Shown here piece after piece: positions 1 to 7,804 of a DNA stretch of 64,000 bases. The stretch comes from Paenibacillus ginsengihumi DSM 21568 (GTDB lineage Bacteria; Bacillota; Bacilli; Paenibacillales; NBRC-103111), in the NCBI RefSeq assembly GCF_000380965.1, contig NZ_KB905551.1, forward strand, positions 112,340 through 176,339. Reading direction: 5' to 3'. The notes beneath the pieces were generated by a model. The model was not told the origin of the DNA and made no database searches. It saw only the letters and a program-made list of their open reading frames with translations. Made by a program: the position numbers and the translations under genes. How positions within the stretch are numbered: the stretch's first letter is position 1; every line of letters starts with the position of its first letter.

Positions 1-432
1 CGGCGGGAAATACCACAGATCGCCCGCCCTGACATCGGCGATGAAATTGCGCCCGTTCTGATCGACGGCGGTAATGCGCGCCCGCCCGAGCAGCATGATC
101 GACCACTCGGCCTGCTGATGCCAGTGCAGCTCCCGCACGCCGCCCGGCGTCAGCCGCATGTTGACGCCCGCAAGCGTCGTCGCGATCGGCAGCTCCCGCG
201 CCGTCACCTCCCGCGACCAGCCTCCCGGCTCAAGCCGCATATGCGTGTCCGAGAATGAAAATTTCAGGTTGGGAATTGTCCCGGCATCGGTCGGCGGCGG
301 CACGAGCAAATCGGGATTTTCCAGGTCGCGCAGCACATCCCGCGGCCCGGGGTCGGTCGCGCCGTCGCCGTCGCTGCGAATCGGCTGCGGCACGTAGAAC
401 CGGTCAGGGCGGCCCGAAGATTGCATATCCAT
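1..432 (-). CDS. Oxalate decarboxylase-type bicupin, N-terminal part (cut by window edge)
   Basis: The first 144 codons are present and the gene runs off the left edge. The start ATG at 432 is preceded by GAGGTGAG. Around residues 96-110 it reads [14 protein letters not shown], the first cupin motif of the oxalate decarboxylase (OxdC/YvrK) family; H103, H105 and E109 form the HxH-x3-E metal ligands expected to bind Mn. The family converts oxalate to formate and CO2 and usually has two cupin domains; only the first is visible. No signal peptide is seen, so it is probably cytoplasmic or spore-associated like some Bacillus relatives (inference). A general bicupin with another substrate is the alternative. 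Confidence 0.85.
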   Translation of the reverse strand, partial: MDMQSSGRPDRFYVPQPIRSDGDGATDPGPRDVLRDLENPDLLVPPPTDAGTIPNLKFSFSDTHMRLEPGGWSREVTARELPIATTLAGVNMRLTPGGVRELHWHQQAEWSIMLLGRARITAVDQNGRNFIADVRAGDLWYFPP

Positions 433-777
433 GAAACGCTCACCTCGTTTTTGAAATAGTCCGGTCTGTTGGCAGTGATCCCCCTATTTGTATGATACAG
501 CTTCTAGAATATTACATTTTTTGCTGTCATGAAGCCGTTATTAGACCACAATTGCTGCTGTTAATGAACCCCCCAGAAATGACATACTGCTTCGCAGCTT
601 ATTCAGGCTCCTCGTGGGGGAACCCCTGTTATCCACAGCGATTAGCTTCGCATAATTTCCTAAACAACGAAAAATCTCCGCCCCGCAGCGCTTCACCGGA
701 AGCAAGGCGTCACAAACCGAACCGGAAGCGCGAATGGTATGGAGAATCGACAACCATCCTAACCGAGGTAATCCGCC
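433..777. other. Gene-free stretch between oxdC-like gene and small ORF
   Basis: This 345-base divergent region should hold the promoter of the oxalate decarboxylase gene (leftward) and of the 65-aa gene (rightward). Overlapping open frames on both strands lack credible ribosome binding sites and family resemblance. No convincing promoter pair or hairpin was found. Confidence 0.5.
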
Positions 778-975
778 ATGAGGTTCGTGACCAAAACGCG
801 TCTGGCCCATTTGCAATCCCTGATCCGCTCGATGGGCAACGACAGCGTGCACAAAGAAGCGCTGCACATCCTGGAATCGATCGCCCGGGATATCGACGAA
901 AAATATGCCGAAATCCGCAAGCCGATCCGCATCCGCGAGACGCGCCGCCCCGGTTCGGACGAGCCGCTCTCATAG
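778..975 (+). CDS. Small hypothetical protein (65 aa)
   Basis: A 65-residue reading frame begins at ATG 778 with GAGGTAA six bases upstream, which supports real translation. The product is predicted to be soluble, helical and charged, with a heptad-like stretch (residues 8-45, LAHLQSLIRSM...ILESIARDID) and an arginine-rich tail. No signal peptide, membrane segment or recognisable domain. It stands alone between a leftward gene and the solute-binding protein gene 440 bases downstream. I do not recognise the family; the RBS and the Paenibacillus-like codon use are the only support. Confidence 0.55.
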   Translation: MRFVTKTRLAHLQSLIRSMGNDSVHKEALHILESIARDIDEKYAEIRKPIRIRETRRPGSDEPLS

Positions 976-1332
976 TTAACGTTCCTTCCCCGGGATAGAG
1001 GAACAATGAGGGCGTGCGTCATCGTACCCGAGCTGCAGCAGGCCTTGGCCTTGTCGGTTAGCCTCCATCCGCTGGATCTTCCGTTACCATACGTCCGCGT
1101 TCACCAAATGTCCGCGTTATTTGTCGGGCAAGTAACAAGCAGAAGATCTCCCCATTGTACTCTCAGTTGTCGCTTTGCCATCCCTTTTCTAAGCACGTCC
1201 TTCTCACCTCACTCCGGCACATGTTCCGGCGCCTGATATCCAGATACGCAAGCCGCCTTTCCCTCCTACAGGATCGCTCTGTCCGCTTCACCCTTGACCG
1301 CCGAGGTTTTCCGTCTTTTTAAAAATTGCATA
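976..1332. other. Gene-free stretch upstream of the solute-binding protein promoter
   Basis: No supported gene, repeat copy or terminator. A 76-codon open frame in here has no ribosome binding site and low-complexity translation, so it is not called. Confidence 0.5.
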
Positions 1333-1383
1333 TTGATATGTAAGCGGATTCATATTATGATGATATCCATGAAACGTTTCTGA
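1333..1383 (+). promoter_or_regulatory. Promoter with cre site and LacI-type operator
   Basis: TTGATA (1333-1338) and TATGAT (1356-1361) are separated by 17 bases. Between them TGTAAGCGGATTCA (1339-1352) matches the CcpA cre consensus TGWAANCGNTNWCA at 13 of 14 positions. The perfect palindrome GAAACGTTTC (1371-1380) lies around the expected +1 and resembles LacI/GalR-family operators. Together they predict catabolite repression plus substrate induction of the downstream lipoprotein gene. Experimental support is absent. Confidence 0.65.
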
Positions 1384-1416
1384 ATTGTTTCAAATCATTC
1401 CAGGAGGGGCGTGCGA

Positions 1417-2724
1417 ATGAAACATTGGCGCAAGATCGGAATTGCGGCGCTTGGGGGCGCTTTAACGGCGGCATTGGCAGGGGGCTGCTCGCAGGAAGCT
1501 GCGAATTCGGAGGGAGCGACGGACACCGGGGTCAATCGTGTGGATACGACTCCGGTCACTTTAACGATGTGGGCCAGCATGTCCGAGGAGCTGTTTCAAA
1601 AGCTCGTCGCCGAGCCTGTCAAGCTCAAATACCCGCACATCGACATGAAGCTGGTCACAACGGACAAAAAAATTCCGGACCTCATCGCTACGGACGAAGT
1701 TCCGGACATCATCAACGATACGATTGCATCGATCCCCAAATACGAGGATTTGAACTTGACGGAGGATTTAACCCCTTACATCAAGGCCCACAACATGGAC
1801 CTCGGCCGAATCCGCCCGGTCGTGCTCGATACGGTGCGCAAGGCGTCGGGCGATGACAGGCTGCTCGGCCTGCCGATCTCCGGCAACGTAGTTATGCTGT
1901 ATTACAACAAAGATATTTTTGACCGGTTCGGCGTGGCGTATCCGAAAGACGGCATGACGTGGGATGAAGTGTACGAGCTGGCCAAGCAGGTGACGAAAAT
2001 GGACGGCGGCGTGCAGTACCGCGGCTTCGACTTTCAGGACTCCTTCCAGTTCGCGGCCAATCAGCTGTCCCTCGGCGTCGTGGACGCCGGGTCGAATAAG
2101 GCGATCGTGAATAATGAGCCGTGGAAAAAGCTGTTCGAGAATTACGCAAGGTTTTACACGATACCCGGCAACGAGGTGAGCGACAAGACGTACGGCAAAA
2201 GCCTCGACGTCTTCTTAAAGGACAAAACGCTGGCGATGTATGTGACGAGCTCCATTTTCTCGAGGCTGCCCGATGCCGTGAAGGACGGGCTGAATTTCGA
2301 TATGGTCACGCTTCCCGCCTTCCCCGAGGCCCCCGGCATTACGACGCAGGTCGACGGCGGCATCCGGATCTTGACGACGACGAGCAAGCATAAGGAGCAG
2401 GCGTTCCTGGCGCTATCCGCCATGCTGTCCGACGAAGCGCAGACGCTGATTTCGAAGAACGGCAACACGACGGTGCTGGACAGCAAACAAATTATGGAGC
2501 AATTCGGCACGAACGTCGAGGTGCTGAAGGACCGCAACCGCCTCGGATTTATAAAAAACGAGCCGGCCAGCCCGCCGCCGTCGATCACGAAATACGACGC
2601 ATCCGCTTACTCGATTCTTCGTTCGCAGTTCAAAAAAATGGTGCTGAACCGCACTGACGCCAATACGATTCTGCGGGAAGCCGATGATCTGATCAACAAG
2701 AAAATCGCGGAGGAATCGAAGTAA
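1417..2724 (+). CDS. Extracellular solute-binding lipoprotein (ABC sugar importer type)
   Basis: Family 1 solute-binding protein, expected to capture an oligosaccharide outside the cell and hand it to an ABC permease. Start chosen at ATG 1417, seven bases after AGGAGGGG; a GTG at 1411 is too close to that site. The signal peptide ends in the lipobox LAGGC with lipidated Cys24. The central region with MLYYNKDIFDRFGVAYPKD and TWDEVYELAK is typical of the family, and total length (435 aa) is normal. No permease or ATPase gene is adjacent, so it is an orphan here; the protein at 31098 is a clear paralogue. Ligand unknown. The upstream promoter carries a cre-like site. Confidence 0.9.
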   Translation: MKHWRKIGIAALGGALTAALAGGCSQEAANSEGATDTGVNRVDTTPVTLTMWASMSEELFQKLVAEPVKLKYPHIDMKLVTTDKKIPDLIATDEVPDIINDTIASIPKYEDLNLTEDLTPYIKAHNMDLGRIRPVVLDTVRKASGDDRLLGLPISGNVVMLYYNKDIFDRFGVAYPKDGMTWDEVYELAKQVTKMDGGVQYRGFDFQDSFQFAANQLSLGVVDAGSNKAIVNNEPWKKLFENYARFYTIPGNEVSDKTYGKSLDVFLKDKTLAMYVTSSIFSRLPDAVKDGLNFDMVTLPAFPEAPGITTQVDGGIRILTTTSKHKEQAFLALSAMLSDEAQTLISKNGNTTVLDSKQIMEQFGTNVEVLKDRNRLGFIKNEPASPPPSITKYDASAYSILRSQFKKMVLNRTDANTILREADDLINKKIAEESK

Positions 2725-2736
2725 TTCCGGTGATGA

Positions 2737-2940
2737 ATCCTGCAAAAAGTACAACATTTTTCTATCCTGTGCAAAAAAGAGTGGCGAATGTTGTAATTCG
2801 TACAATAATTCAGGATCGATCGGCTTCAAATCGAGGAAAATCGCCCGAAATGTTGCACTTTATACATTATTGATCCGCGAATGTGGTTCATTCCCCCGGT
2901 TTTTGTGTATAAAATACAACATTCGCTGACATGCTTATAG
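2737..2940 (+). repeat. Family A dispersed repeat, copy 1 (divergent)
   Basis: About 200 bases that align with copies near 24.84, 37.0 and 49.02 kb: the shared order is CCTGCAAAAA..., then ATGTTGT-A-TTTTG-TRCAACAA, GGCTTCAAAT, ATCGCCC, AAATGTTGCACTTT, and a TTTTTGTT..AAAATACAACATT end. This copy is the most decayed (for example TTGTAATTCGTACAATAA for the second palindrome). It fills most of the 350 bases between the lipoprotein gene and the qox operon terminator. No protein is called from it. Confidence 0.75.
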
Positions 2941-3030
2941 AGTCGGAGTCGCTTTTGTACCCGGTAAGATGCTTTAGACGCCCTATAGCGACGAGTCCTT
3001 TCCTCATCGGTCGTCTTTTGATCCAACAAA

Positions 3031-3055
3031 AAACAGAGGGATCGCCCCTCTGTTT
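3031..3055 (-). terminator. Rho-independent terminator of the qox operon
   Basis: AAACAGAGGG (3031-3040) pairs with CCCTCTGTTT (3046-3055). Read on the minus strand the hairpin is followed by a T-run (TTTTTTG), 20 bases after the qoxD stop. Confidence 0.85.
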
Positions 3056-3076
3056 CTTATTTACCGCTATTAATGT

Positions 3077-3415
3077 TTAATGAGCCACCTGATTGTAAGT
3101 CATGATCCAGATCGAGCCGGCGACGATCGTCAGCACGATGACCAGACCGAGGATCAAGGTCATCAGGTTCCAGCGCGGCGAATCTTCTTCCTTCAAGTGC
3201 ATGAAGAAGACGAGCTGCACGACAAACTGCAGCACAGCCATCGCCATGATCAGCACGATCGTCGCCGTTCTGCCCATCATGCCGTTTAGCACGACGACGA
3301 GCGGGATGATCGTGAGAACGATGGAGAGAAGAAACCCGATCGTATACGACTTCAAGGAGCCGTGGCCGCGATGCCCGCCGCCGGCGCCATGTGCGGATGC
3401 GTTCGATCGACTCAT
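3077..3415 (-). CDS. qoxD: Quinol oxidase subunit IV (QoxD)
   Basis: 112-residue small membrane subunit of the heme-copper quinol oxidase. Three hydrophobic segments (about residues 25-47, 51-74 and 84-107) and the motif FVVQLVFFMHLKEE match subunit IV of cytochrome o/aa3 quinol oxidases. It is thought to help assembly of the CuB centre in subunit I. The ATG lies one base after the qoxC stop, so it is translationally coupled as the last gene of the operon, and a hairpin terminator follows directly. Confidence 0.92.
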   Translation of the reverse strand: MSRSNASAHGAGGGHRGHGSLKSYTIGFLLSIVLTIIPLVVVLNGMMGRTATIVLIMAMAVLQFVVQLVFFMHLKEEDSPRWNLMTLILGLVIVLTIVAGSIWIMTYNQVAH

Positions 3416-3416
3416 C

Positions 3417-4040
3417 TTACATCACCCCCATCAAGTAAACGACCGTGAAGACGAAAATCCAGACGACGTCGAGAAAGTGCCAGTACAGGCTGAGCACATT
3501 GACCTTTCGCTCGGTCACTGGCGTAATGCCGCGGCGGCTCAGCTGCATTATCAGCCCGATCATCCATACGAGACCGAGCGACACGTGCAGCCCGTGTGTG
3601 CCGACGAGCGTGTAAAAGCCCGACAGGAACGCGCTCGTCTGCATCGTCGCGCCTTCATGCACCATATGCACGAACTCGATAATTTCCAGCGTGACGAACG
3701 AGATGCCGAGCAGCGCCGTCACGGCGAGCCAACCGATGAGCCCCTTCTTGTCGCCGCGGTTCATCGCCAGCACCGCCAGACCGCTGGTGAAGCTGCTCGT
3801 GAGCAGAATGAACGTCTCGGCGATAATGCCGGGCATCTGGAACAGCTCTTCCGGCGTCGGACCGCCGTTCGTATTGCCGCGCAGGACGATATACGTCGCG
3901 AACAAGGTAGCGAACAGAATGCAGTCCGTGATCAGGAAAATCCAGAAGCCGAACGTCTTCATCGATTCCTGATCGTGATGCTCGTGATGATCATGTGAGC
4001 CGTGGTGCCCGTGCGCACCCGGTTGAATTGCTTGTGCCAT
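3417..4040 (-). CDS. qoxC: Quinol oxidase subunit III (QoxC)
   Basis: 207-residue subunit III of the terminal quinol oxidase, with five predicted membrane helices after a histidine-rich N-terminus (residues 8-23, HGHHGSHDHHEHH). Family motifs include TFGFWIFLITDCILFATLFATY and GTHGLHVSLGLVWM, plus YWHFLDVVWIFVFTVVYL at the C-terminus. Its ATG overlaps the qoxB stop (TGATG), so the two are coupled. Subunit III stabilises the catalytic core and does not bind redox metals; the N-terminal His cluster is unusual in density and could bind copper or zinc (inference). Confidence 0.93.
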   Translation of the reverse strand: MAQAIQPGAHGHHGSHDHHEHHDQESMKTFGFWIFLITDCILFATLFATYIVLRGNTNGGPTPEELFQMPGIIAETFILLTSSFTSGLAVLAMNRGDKKGLIGWLAVTALLGISFVTLEIIEFVHMVHEGATMQTSAFLSGFYTLVGTHGLHVSLGLVWMIGLIMQLSRRGITPVTERKVNVLSLYWHFLDVVWIFVFTVVYLMGVM

Positions 4041-6004
4041 CAGACCGTCCCCCTTAGCGCGGCTTCCGTTCGCGCCACTTCTTCCGCCGGAATGTAATAA
4101 TCCGTATCATACTGGAACGAGCGCACCAGCATGCAGATCGCCACGCCGATCAGCCCCGGGATAGCCATCCACATCCAGTTGAAGACGAACCCGAACCCGG
4201 CGACGAACCAGCAGATAGACTTGATGAACGGAATGCCCGAGTTTTTCGGCATATGAATCGGCTCGAACGGCGGCTGCGGAACGGGTACCTTCCCGCCATA
4301 CTTCTGCTTCTGCTCCCACCAGTAGTCGCGGCTGTCGACCTGCGGCAGCTTGGCGAAGTTGTACAGCGGCGCGGGAGACGGAATCGACCATTCCGGCGTG
4401 CGGCCGTCCCATGCGTCGCCCGTCTTCTCCATCTGATGATGGCGAATGCTGTAGGCAATCTGCCACACCTGGAAGATGAAGGCGATCCCCATCAGGAACG
4501 CGCCGACGGTGGATACGACGTTCAGCGGGCCCCAGCCCATATCCCAGCCGCTCGGCACGCGGCGGGTCATCCCCATCAGACCGAGCGCATACTGCGGCAT
4601 GAAGCATACATAGAAGCCGATATTCCAGAACCAGAACGCCCATTTGCCGAGCCGTTCGTCGAGCTTGAATCCGAACATTTTCGGCCACCAATAATACAGT
4701 CCTGCAAAATAACCGAACACGACGCCGCCGATCAGCACCTGGTGGAAGTGCGCGATCAGGAAGTAGCTGTTATGGAACTGAAAGTCCGCCGGCGCGACGG
4801 ATAACAGCACCCCGGTCATACCGCCGACGACGAAGCACGGAATGAACGCGATCGTCCACAGCATCGGCGTCGGGAACGACAGCTTGCCCCGATACATCGT
4901 GAACAGCCAGTTGAACACCTTCACCCCGGTCGGGATAGCGATCGCCATCGTCGTAACCGCGAAGAACGCGTTGACGTCCGCGCCGGAGCCCATCGTAAAG
5001 AAGTGGTGCGCCCATGTGAAGAACGACAGGATGCTGATGCTGATCATGGCGAATACCATCGATTTATAGCCGAACAGCCGCTTCTTCGAGAAGGTCGCCA
5101 CCACCTCGGAGAAAATGCCGAACGCAGGCAGAATGACGATATACACCTCGGGGTGTCCCCACATCCAGATCAGGTTGATATACATCATCGGGTTGCCGCC
5201 GCCGTCCAGGGTGAAGAAATGCGCCCCGGCGAACCGGTCCAGGAAGAGCAGCGCCAGCGTCACCGTCAAAATCGGGAACGCAAAAATGATGATAATACAG
5301 CTTGACAGCACGGACCAGCTGAACATCGGCATCTGCATCAGCTTCATGCCCGGCGCGCGCATTTTGAGGATCGTCACGATAAAGTTGATTCCCGTCATCA
5401 AGCTGCCGATACCGGATATTTGAATCCCCCATATATAGAAGTCCTGTCCGACCCCCGGATTGAACTGCTTTTCGGACAGAGGGGGATAGGCAAGCCAGCC
5501 CGCATCGGGAGATCCGCCGATAACGAACGACAGGTTGAACAGCATCGCTCCCCAGAAGAACAGCCAGAAGCTGAGCGAGTTCAGGAACGGAAACGCCACG
5601 TCGCGCGCGCCGATCTGCAGCGGCACGACGATATTGAACAAGCCGAACATGAGCGGCATTGCCATAAACAGAATCATGATGACGCCGTGCGTCGTGAAAA
5701 TTTGATTGTAATGCTCCGGCGTCAAAAACTGCGTATCCGGCAGCGCAAGCTGCGTCCGCATGAGCAGCGCGTCGACGCCGCCGCGAAACAGCATGAGAAT
5801 CGCGGCGATAATGTACATGATGCCGATTTTTTTATGGTCGACACTAGTCAGCCATTCTTTCCAGAGCCAGCGCCATTTTTTAAAATATGTCAGCACGAAG
5901 ACGATGGCGATCAATGTCAGCGCGATACCGACATCTGCGCCGTAAATGAGCGGATCGCCGGTTACGAAAAATTCCGATGCAAATTGCTTGATCTTCTCCA
6001 GCAC
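4040..6004 (-). CDS. qoxB: Quinol oxidase subunit I (QoxB), heme-copper catalytic subunit
   Basis: 654-residue catalytic subunit that reduces O2 to water and pumps protons. Visible motifs: ...TTHGVIMILFMAMP (low-spin heme ligand), WGHPEVYIVILPAFG (CuB His cross-linked to Tyr), WAHHFFTMG (the two CuB histidines) and IAHFHQVLIGG (heme ligands). Length and the extra N- and C-terminal helices fit the Bacillus aa3-600 menaquinol oxidase. The GTG start at 6004 follows AAAGGAGGA by seven bases. Second gene of qoxABCD, 24 bases after qoxA. Because subunit II lacks CuA ligands, the donor is quinol (menaquinol in Firmicutes), not cytochrome c. Confidence 0.96.
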   Translation of the reverse strand: MLEKIKQFASEFFVTGDPLIYGADVGIALTLIAIVFVLTYFKKWRWLWKEWLTSVDHKKIGIMYIIAAILMLFRGGVDALLMRTQLALPDTQFLTPEHYNQIFTTHGVIMILFMAMPLMFGLFNIVVPLQIGARDVAFPFLNSLSFWLFFWGAMLFNLSFVIGGSPDAGWLAYPPLSEKQFNPGVGQDFYIWGIQISGIGSLMTGINFIVTILKMRAPGMKLMQMPMFSWSVLSSCIIIIFAFPILTVTLALLFLDRFAGAHFFTLDGGGNPMMYINLIWMWGHPEVYIVILPAFGIFSEVVATFSKKRLFGYKSMVFAMISISILSFFTWAHHFFTMGSGADVNAFFAVTTMAIAIPTGVKVFNWLFTMYRGKLSFPTPMLWTIAFIPCFVVGGMTGVLLSVAPADFQFHNSYFLIAHFHQVLIGGVVFGYFAGLYYWWPKMFGFKLDERLGKWAFWFWNIGFYVCFMPQYALGLMGMTRRVPSGWDMGWGPLNVVSTVGAFLMGIAFIFQVWQIAYSIRHHQMEKTGDAWDGRTPEWSIPSPAPLYNFAKLPQVDSRDYWWEQKQKYGGKVPVPQPPFEPIHMPKNSGIPFIKSICWFVAGFGFVFNWMWMAIPGLIGVAICMLVRSFQYDTDYYIPAEEVARTEAALRGTV

Positions 6005-6028
6005 GCAGGCTCCTCCTTTCGTCTGATG

Positions 6029-7021
6029 TTAATGTCTCGAGTGCGCTCCTGCGCCGGTATGCCCGCTTGAGTGTCCGTCGGCCGCTTGATCGGCATTCCG
6101 CCCGGCGTCAGCGCCTTTCTCCGGCGCCGCAGCGCCGCCGTGGCTGTGACCGCCGTGGGCATGACCGCCGACCGCATATTTCGTAACGATCCGATCGAAC
6201 AGCCCTTCCGGGAAAGATGAGAAAGCCTGCGGGTTCGAAACGCCCGGCTCGGCCAGCTTCTCGTATCCTTCCATCGTCAAGGCCGGCGCCGACAACTTCA
6301 CTTCCTGCACCCATTCGTCGAATTGCTCCTGCGAAGTCGCTTTGACGTTAAAGCGCATTTGGCCAAAATCTTTGCCGCTGAAGTTCGAGCCCATGCCGAT
6401 ATACTCGCCCTGCTCGTCAGCCTGCAAATAAAGCGTCATAGCCATTCCGGACATCGAATACATCTGTCCGCCGAGCTGCGGAATCCAGAAGGAGTTCATC
6501 GGCGCGTCCGATGTAAGCTGGAATTTCACCGGCACGCCCTCCGGAATTTGCACATAATTCACCGTTGCGATGCCTTGCTCGGGATATTTGAACATCCATT
6601 TCCAGTCGAGCGAGGTGACCTGAATCGTAATCGGCTCCTTGGCGGATTCGATCGGCCGGGAAGGCTCCAGCTTGTAAGTATAGTGCACCGTCACCGAGCC
6701 GAGCGCGATGATGATGAGGATCGGAATTCCCCACCAGATCGCCTCCAGCTTCGTGCTGTGCTCCCAATCCGGCTTATAGGTCGCAGAGCGTCCCGGTTTA
6801 TCCCGATATCGCCATACGATGAAGGCAGCTAGCAGGAGCACGGGAACGACGACGATCAGGCACAGCAGCGTCGAGATCACGATCAAATCCCGCTGCACTT
6901 CTCCGATCGGACCTTTCGGGTCCAAGACGATGAGCTGATCGCTGCATCCCGCCAGCGCAGCCGACATCAGCAAAAGTGTCAGCAGTGCAGTCAGGCGCAT
7001 GAAGGCAGGCTTTTGTTTCAA
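6029..7021 (-). CDS. qoxA: Quinol oxidase subunit II (QoxA), lipoprotein with His-rich tail
   Basis: 330-residue subunit II with a signal peptide ending in the lipobox LAGC (Cys26), two membrane helices, and the periplasmic-type cupredoxin fold (TSLDWKWMFKYPEQG, NSFWIPQLGGQMYSMSGM). The Cys-x3-Cys CuA site of cytochrome c oxidases is absent, which marks a quinol oxidase. The TTG start at 7021 is preceded by AGGAGAGGAG; the next ATG has no ribosome binding site. The last 45 residues are a His/Gly/Ala-rich tail (GGHAHGGHSHGG ... HSSGHTGAGAHSRH), not a standard family feature and possibly metal-binding (inference). Confidence 0.94.
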   Translation of the reverse strand: MKQKPAFMRLTALLTLLLMSAALAGCSDQLIVLDPKGPIGEVQRDLIVISTLLCLIVVVPVLLLAAFIVWRYRDKPGRSATYKPDWEHSTKLEAIWWGIPILIIIALGSVTVHYTYKLEPSRPIESAKEPITIQVTSLDWKWMFKYPEQGIATVNYVQIPEGVPVKFQLTSDAPMNSFWIPQLGGQMYSMSGMAMTLYLQADEQGEYIGMGSNFSGKDFGQMRFNVKATSQEQFDEWVQEVKLSAPALTMEGYEKLAEPGVSNPQAFSSFPEGLFDRIVTKYAVGGHAHGGHSHGGAAAPEKGADAGRNADQAADGHSSGHTGAGAHSRH

Positions 7022-7066
7022 CGTTCTCCTCTCCTATTCCGAAATCGCTTTTGATTATGTGATTCT

Positions 7067-7080
7067 TTTAACATGTTAAA
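7067..7080. promoter_or_regulatory. 14-bp perfect palindrome upstream of qoxA
   Basis: TTTAACATGTTAAA is a perfect palindrome 46-59 bases before the qoxA start. It may be an operator; I cannot assign the regulator. A TTGACA hexamer (complement of 7168-7173) lies further upstream as a possible -35 element, without a good -10. Confidence 0.4.
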
Positions 7081-7204
7081 CATATCACTATCGCCATAAC
7101 CCGTGCCATAAGGTTAACAAATCATTCAAGCAACCGTCGTAATTTAGAAAAGATTTGGCCACGGATTTGTCAATATAACGTCTTGTCAGGCCGCCAAAAC
7201 GCAA

Positions 7205-7239
7205 AAACCCTTGACAAGCCTTCTGGCTATCAAGGGTTT
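7205..7239 (-). terminator. Terminator after the 90-aa membrane protein gene
   Basis: AAACCCTTGA (7205-7214) pairs with TCAAGGGTTT (7230-7239), with an inner GCC/GGC pairing. On the minus strand it is followed by TTTTTGCGTTTT. It separates the small membrane gene from the qox promoter. Confidence 0.8.
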
Positions 7240-7318
7240 GTTGATCCAAAATGACGCGCCATCTTCGACATCATTCGACGAAATGCGCTCCGCCTGACGA
7301 TAACGCCCGGGGACACGT

Positions 7319-7591
7319 TCACCTCTCGGCTTCGTCTTTTCCTTTATGAACGAGCCGGATCGCCGTGCCGATGACATAAATATGAACGCTGCCGACCAAA
7401 AATCCGATGCCGATCATCAGCATCAGGTTCTGATCGCTGAAATCGCGAATATTCGACAGGCACAGCAGCACGCCTATGCCAAGCGCAATCCAGGCCATCG
7501 CATGCATCGCTCCGAACAGCCTTGCCGCTTCGCGCCCATTCTTCTCTTCCCGTCCGGCCGCCTTCACCGGCGTCGCCTTCGTTGCCATCAT
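7319..7591 (-). CDS. Small membrane protein of unknown function (90 aa)
   Basis: A basic, soluble N-terminus (residues 1-27) is followed by two hydrophobic segments (about 28-46 and 55-78) and a charged tail ending GKDEAER, so it is probably an integral membrane protein with two helices. ATG 7591 (or 7588) is preceded by GAGGTGG. It has its own promoter (7642-7670) and terminator (7205-7239), so it is a monocistronic real gene. I do not recognise the family. Its position just upstream of qox may be coincidental. Confidence 0.75.
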   Translation of the reverse strand: MMATKATPVKAAGREEKNGREAARLFGAMHAMAWIALGIGVLLCLSNIRDFSDQNLMLMIGIGFLVGSVHIYVIGTAIRLVHKGKDEAER

Positions 7592-7641
7592 TGACCACCT
7601 CTGTCCGTTTGACCTTGCAATGAAAAGGGTTTCTTAACCAT

Positions 7642-7715
7642 AGTATACACCCTGTTCATAAATTATTCAATATTTGATCAACATTTGGACAAAGATTAAT
7701 CAACATTTAGACAAA
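7642..7715 (-). promoter_or_regulatory. Promoter with tandem direct repeats upstream of -35
   Basis: On the minus strand TTGAAT (complement of 7665-7670) and TATACT (complement of 7642-7647) are 17 bases apart. Just upstream of the -35, CAACATTTGGACAAA (7679-7693) and CAACATTTAGACAAA (7701-7715) form direct repeats with a 22-base period, two helical turns, as expected for a pair of activator sites. It drives the 90-aa membrane protein gene. Confidence 0.6.
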
Positions 7716-7730
7716 ATTATTGAGAAAACG

Positions 7731-7776
7731 GCCCGAGGTGCGCAGTCCATCTTCATCTTCTAATGGTGCCGCGCGT
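7731..7776 (+). repeat. Module D-like remnant
   Basis: The stretch CGGCCCGAGGTGCGCAG...CATCTTCTAATGGTGCCGCGCG resembles the GC-rich linker (GCGGCCCGTTTTCATCTTCTGATGGTGCTGCGC) that joins repeat families A and B elsewhere in this window. It is partly duplicated (TCTAATGGTGCCGCGC / TCTAATGATGCTGCGC). Confidence 0.5.
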
Positions 7777-7804
7777 TCTCGCGCATTCTAATGATGCTGC
7801 GCGG

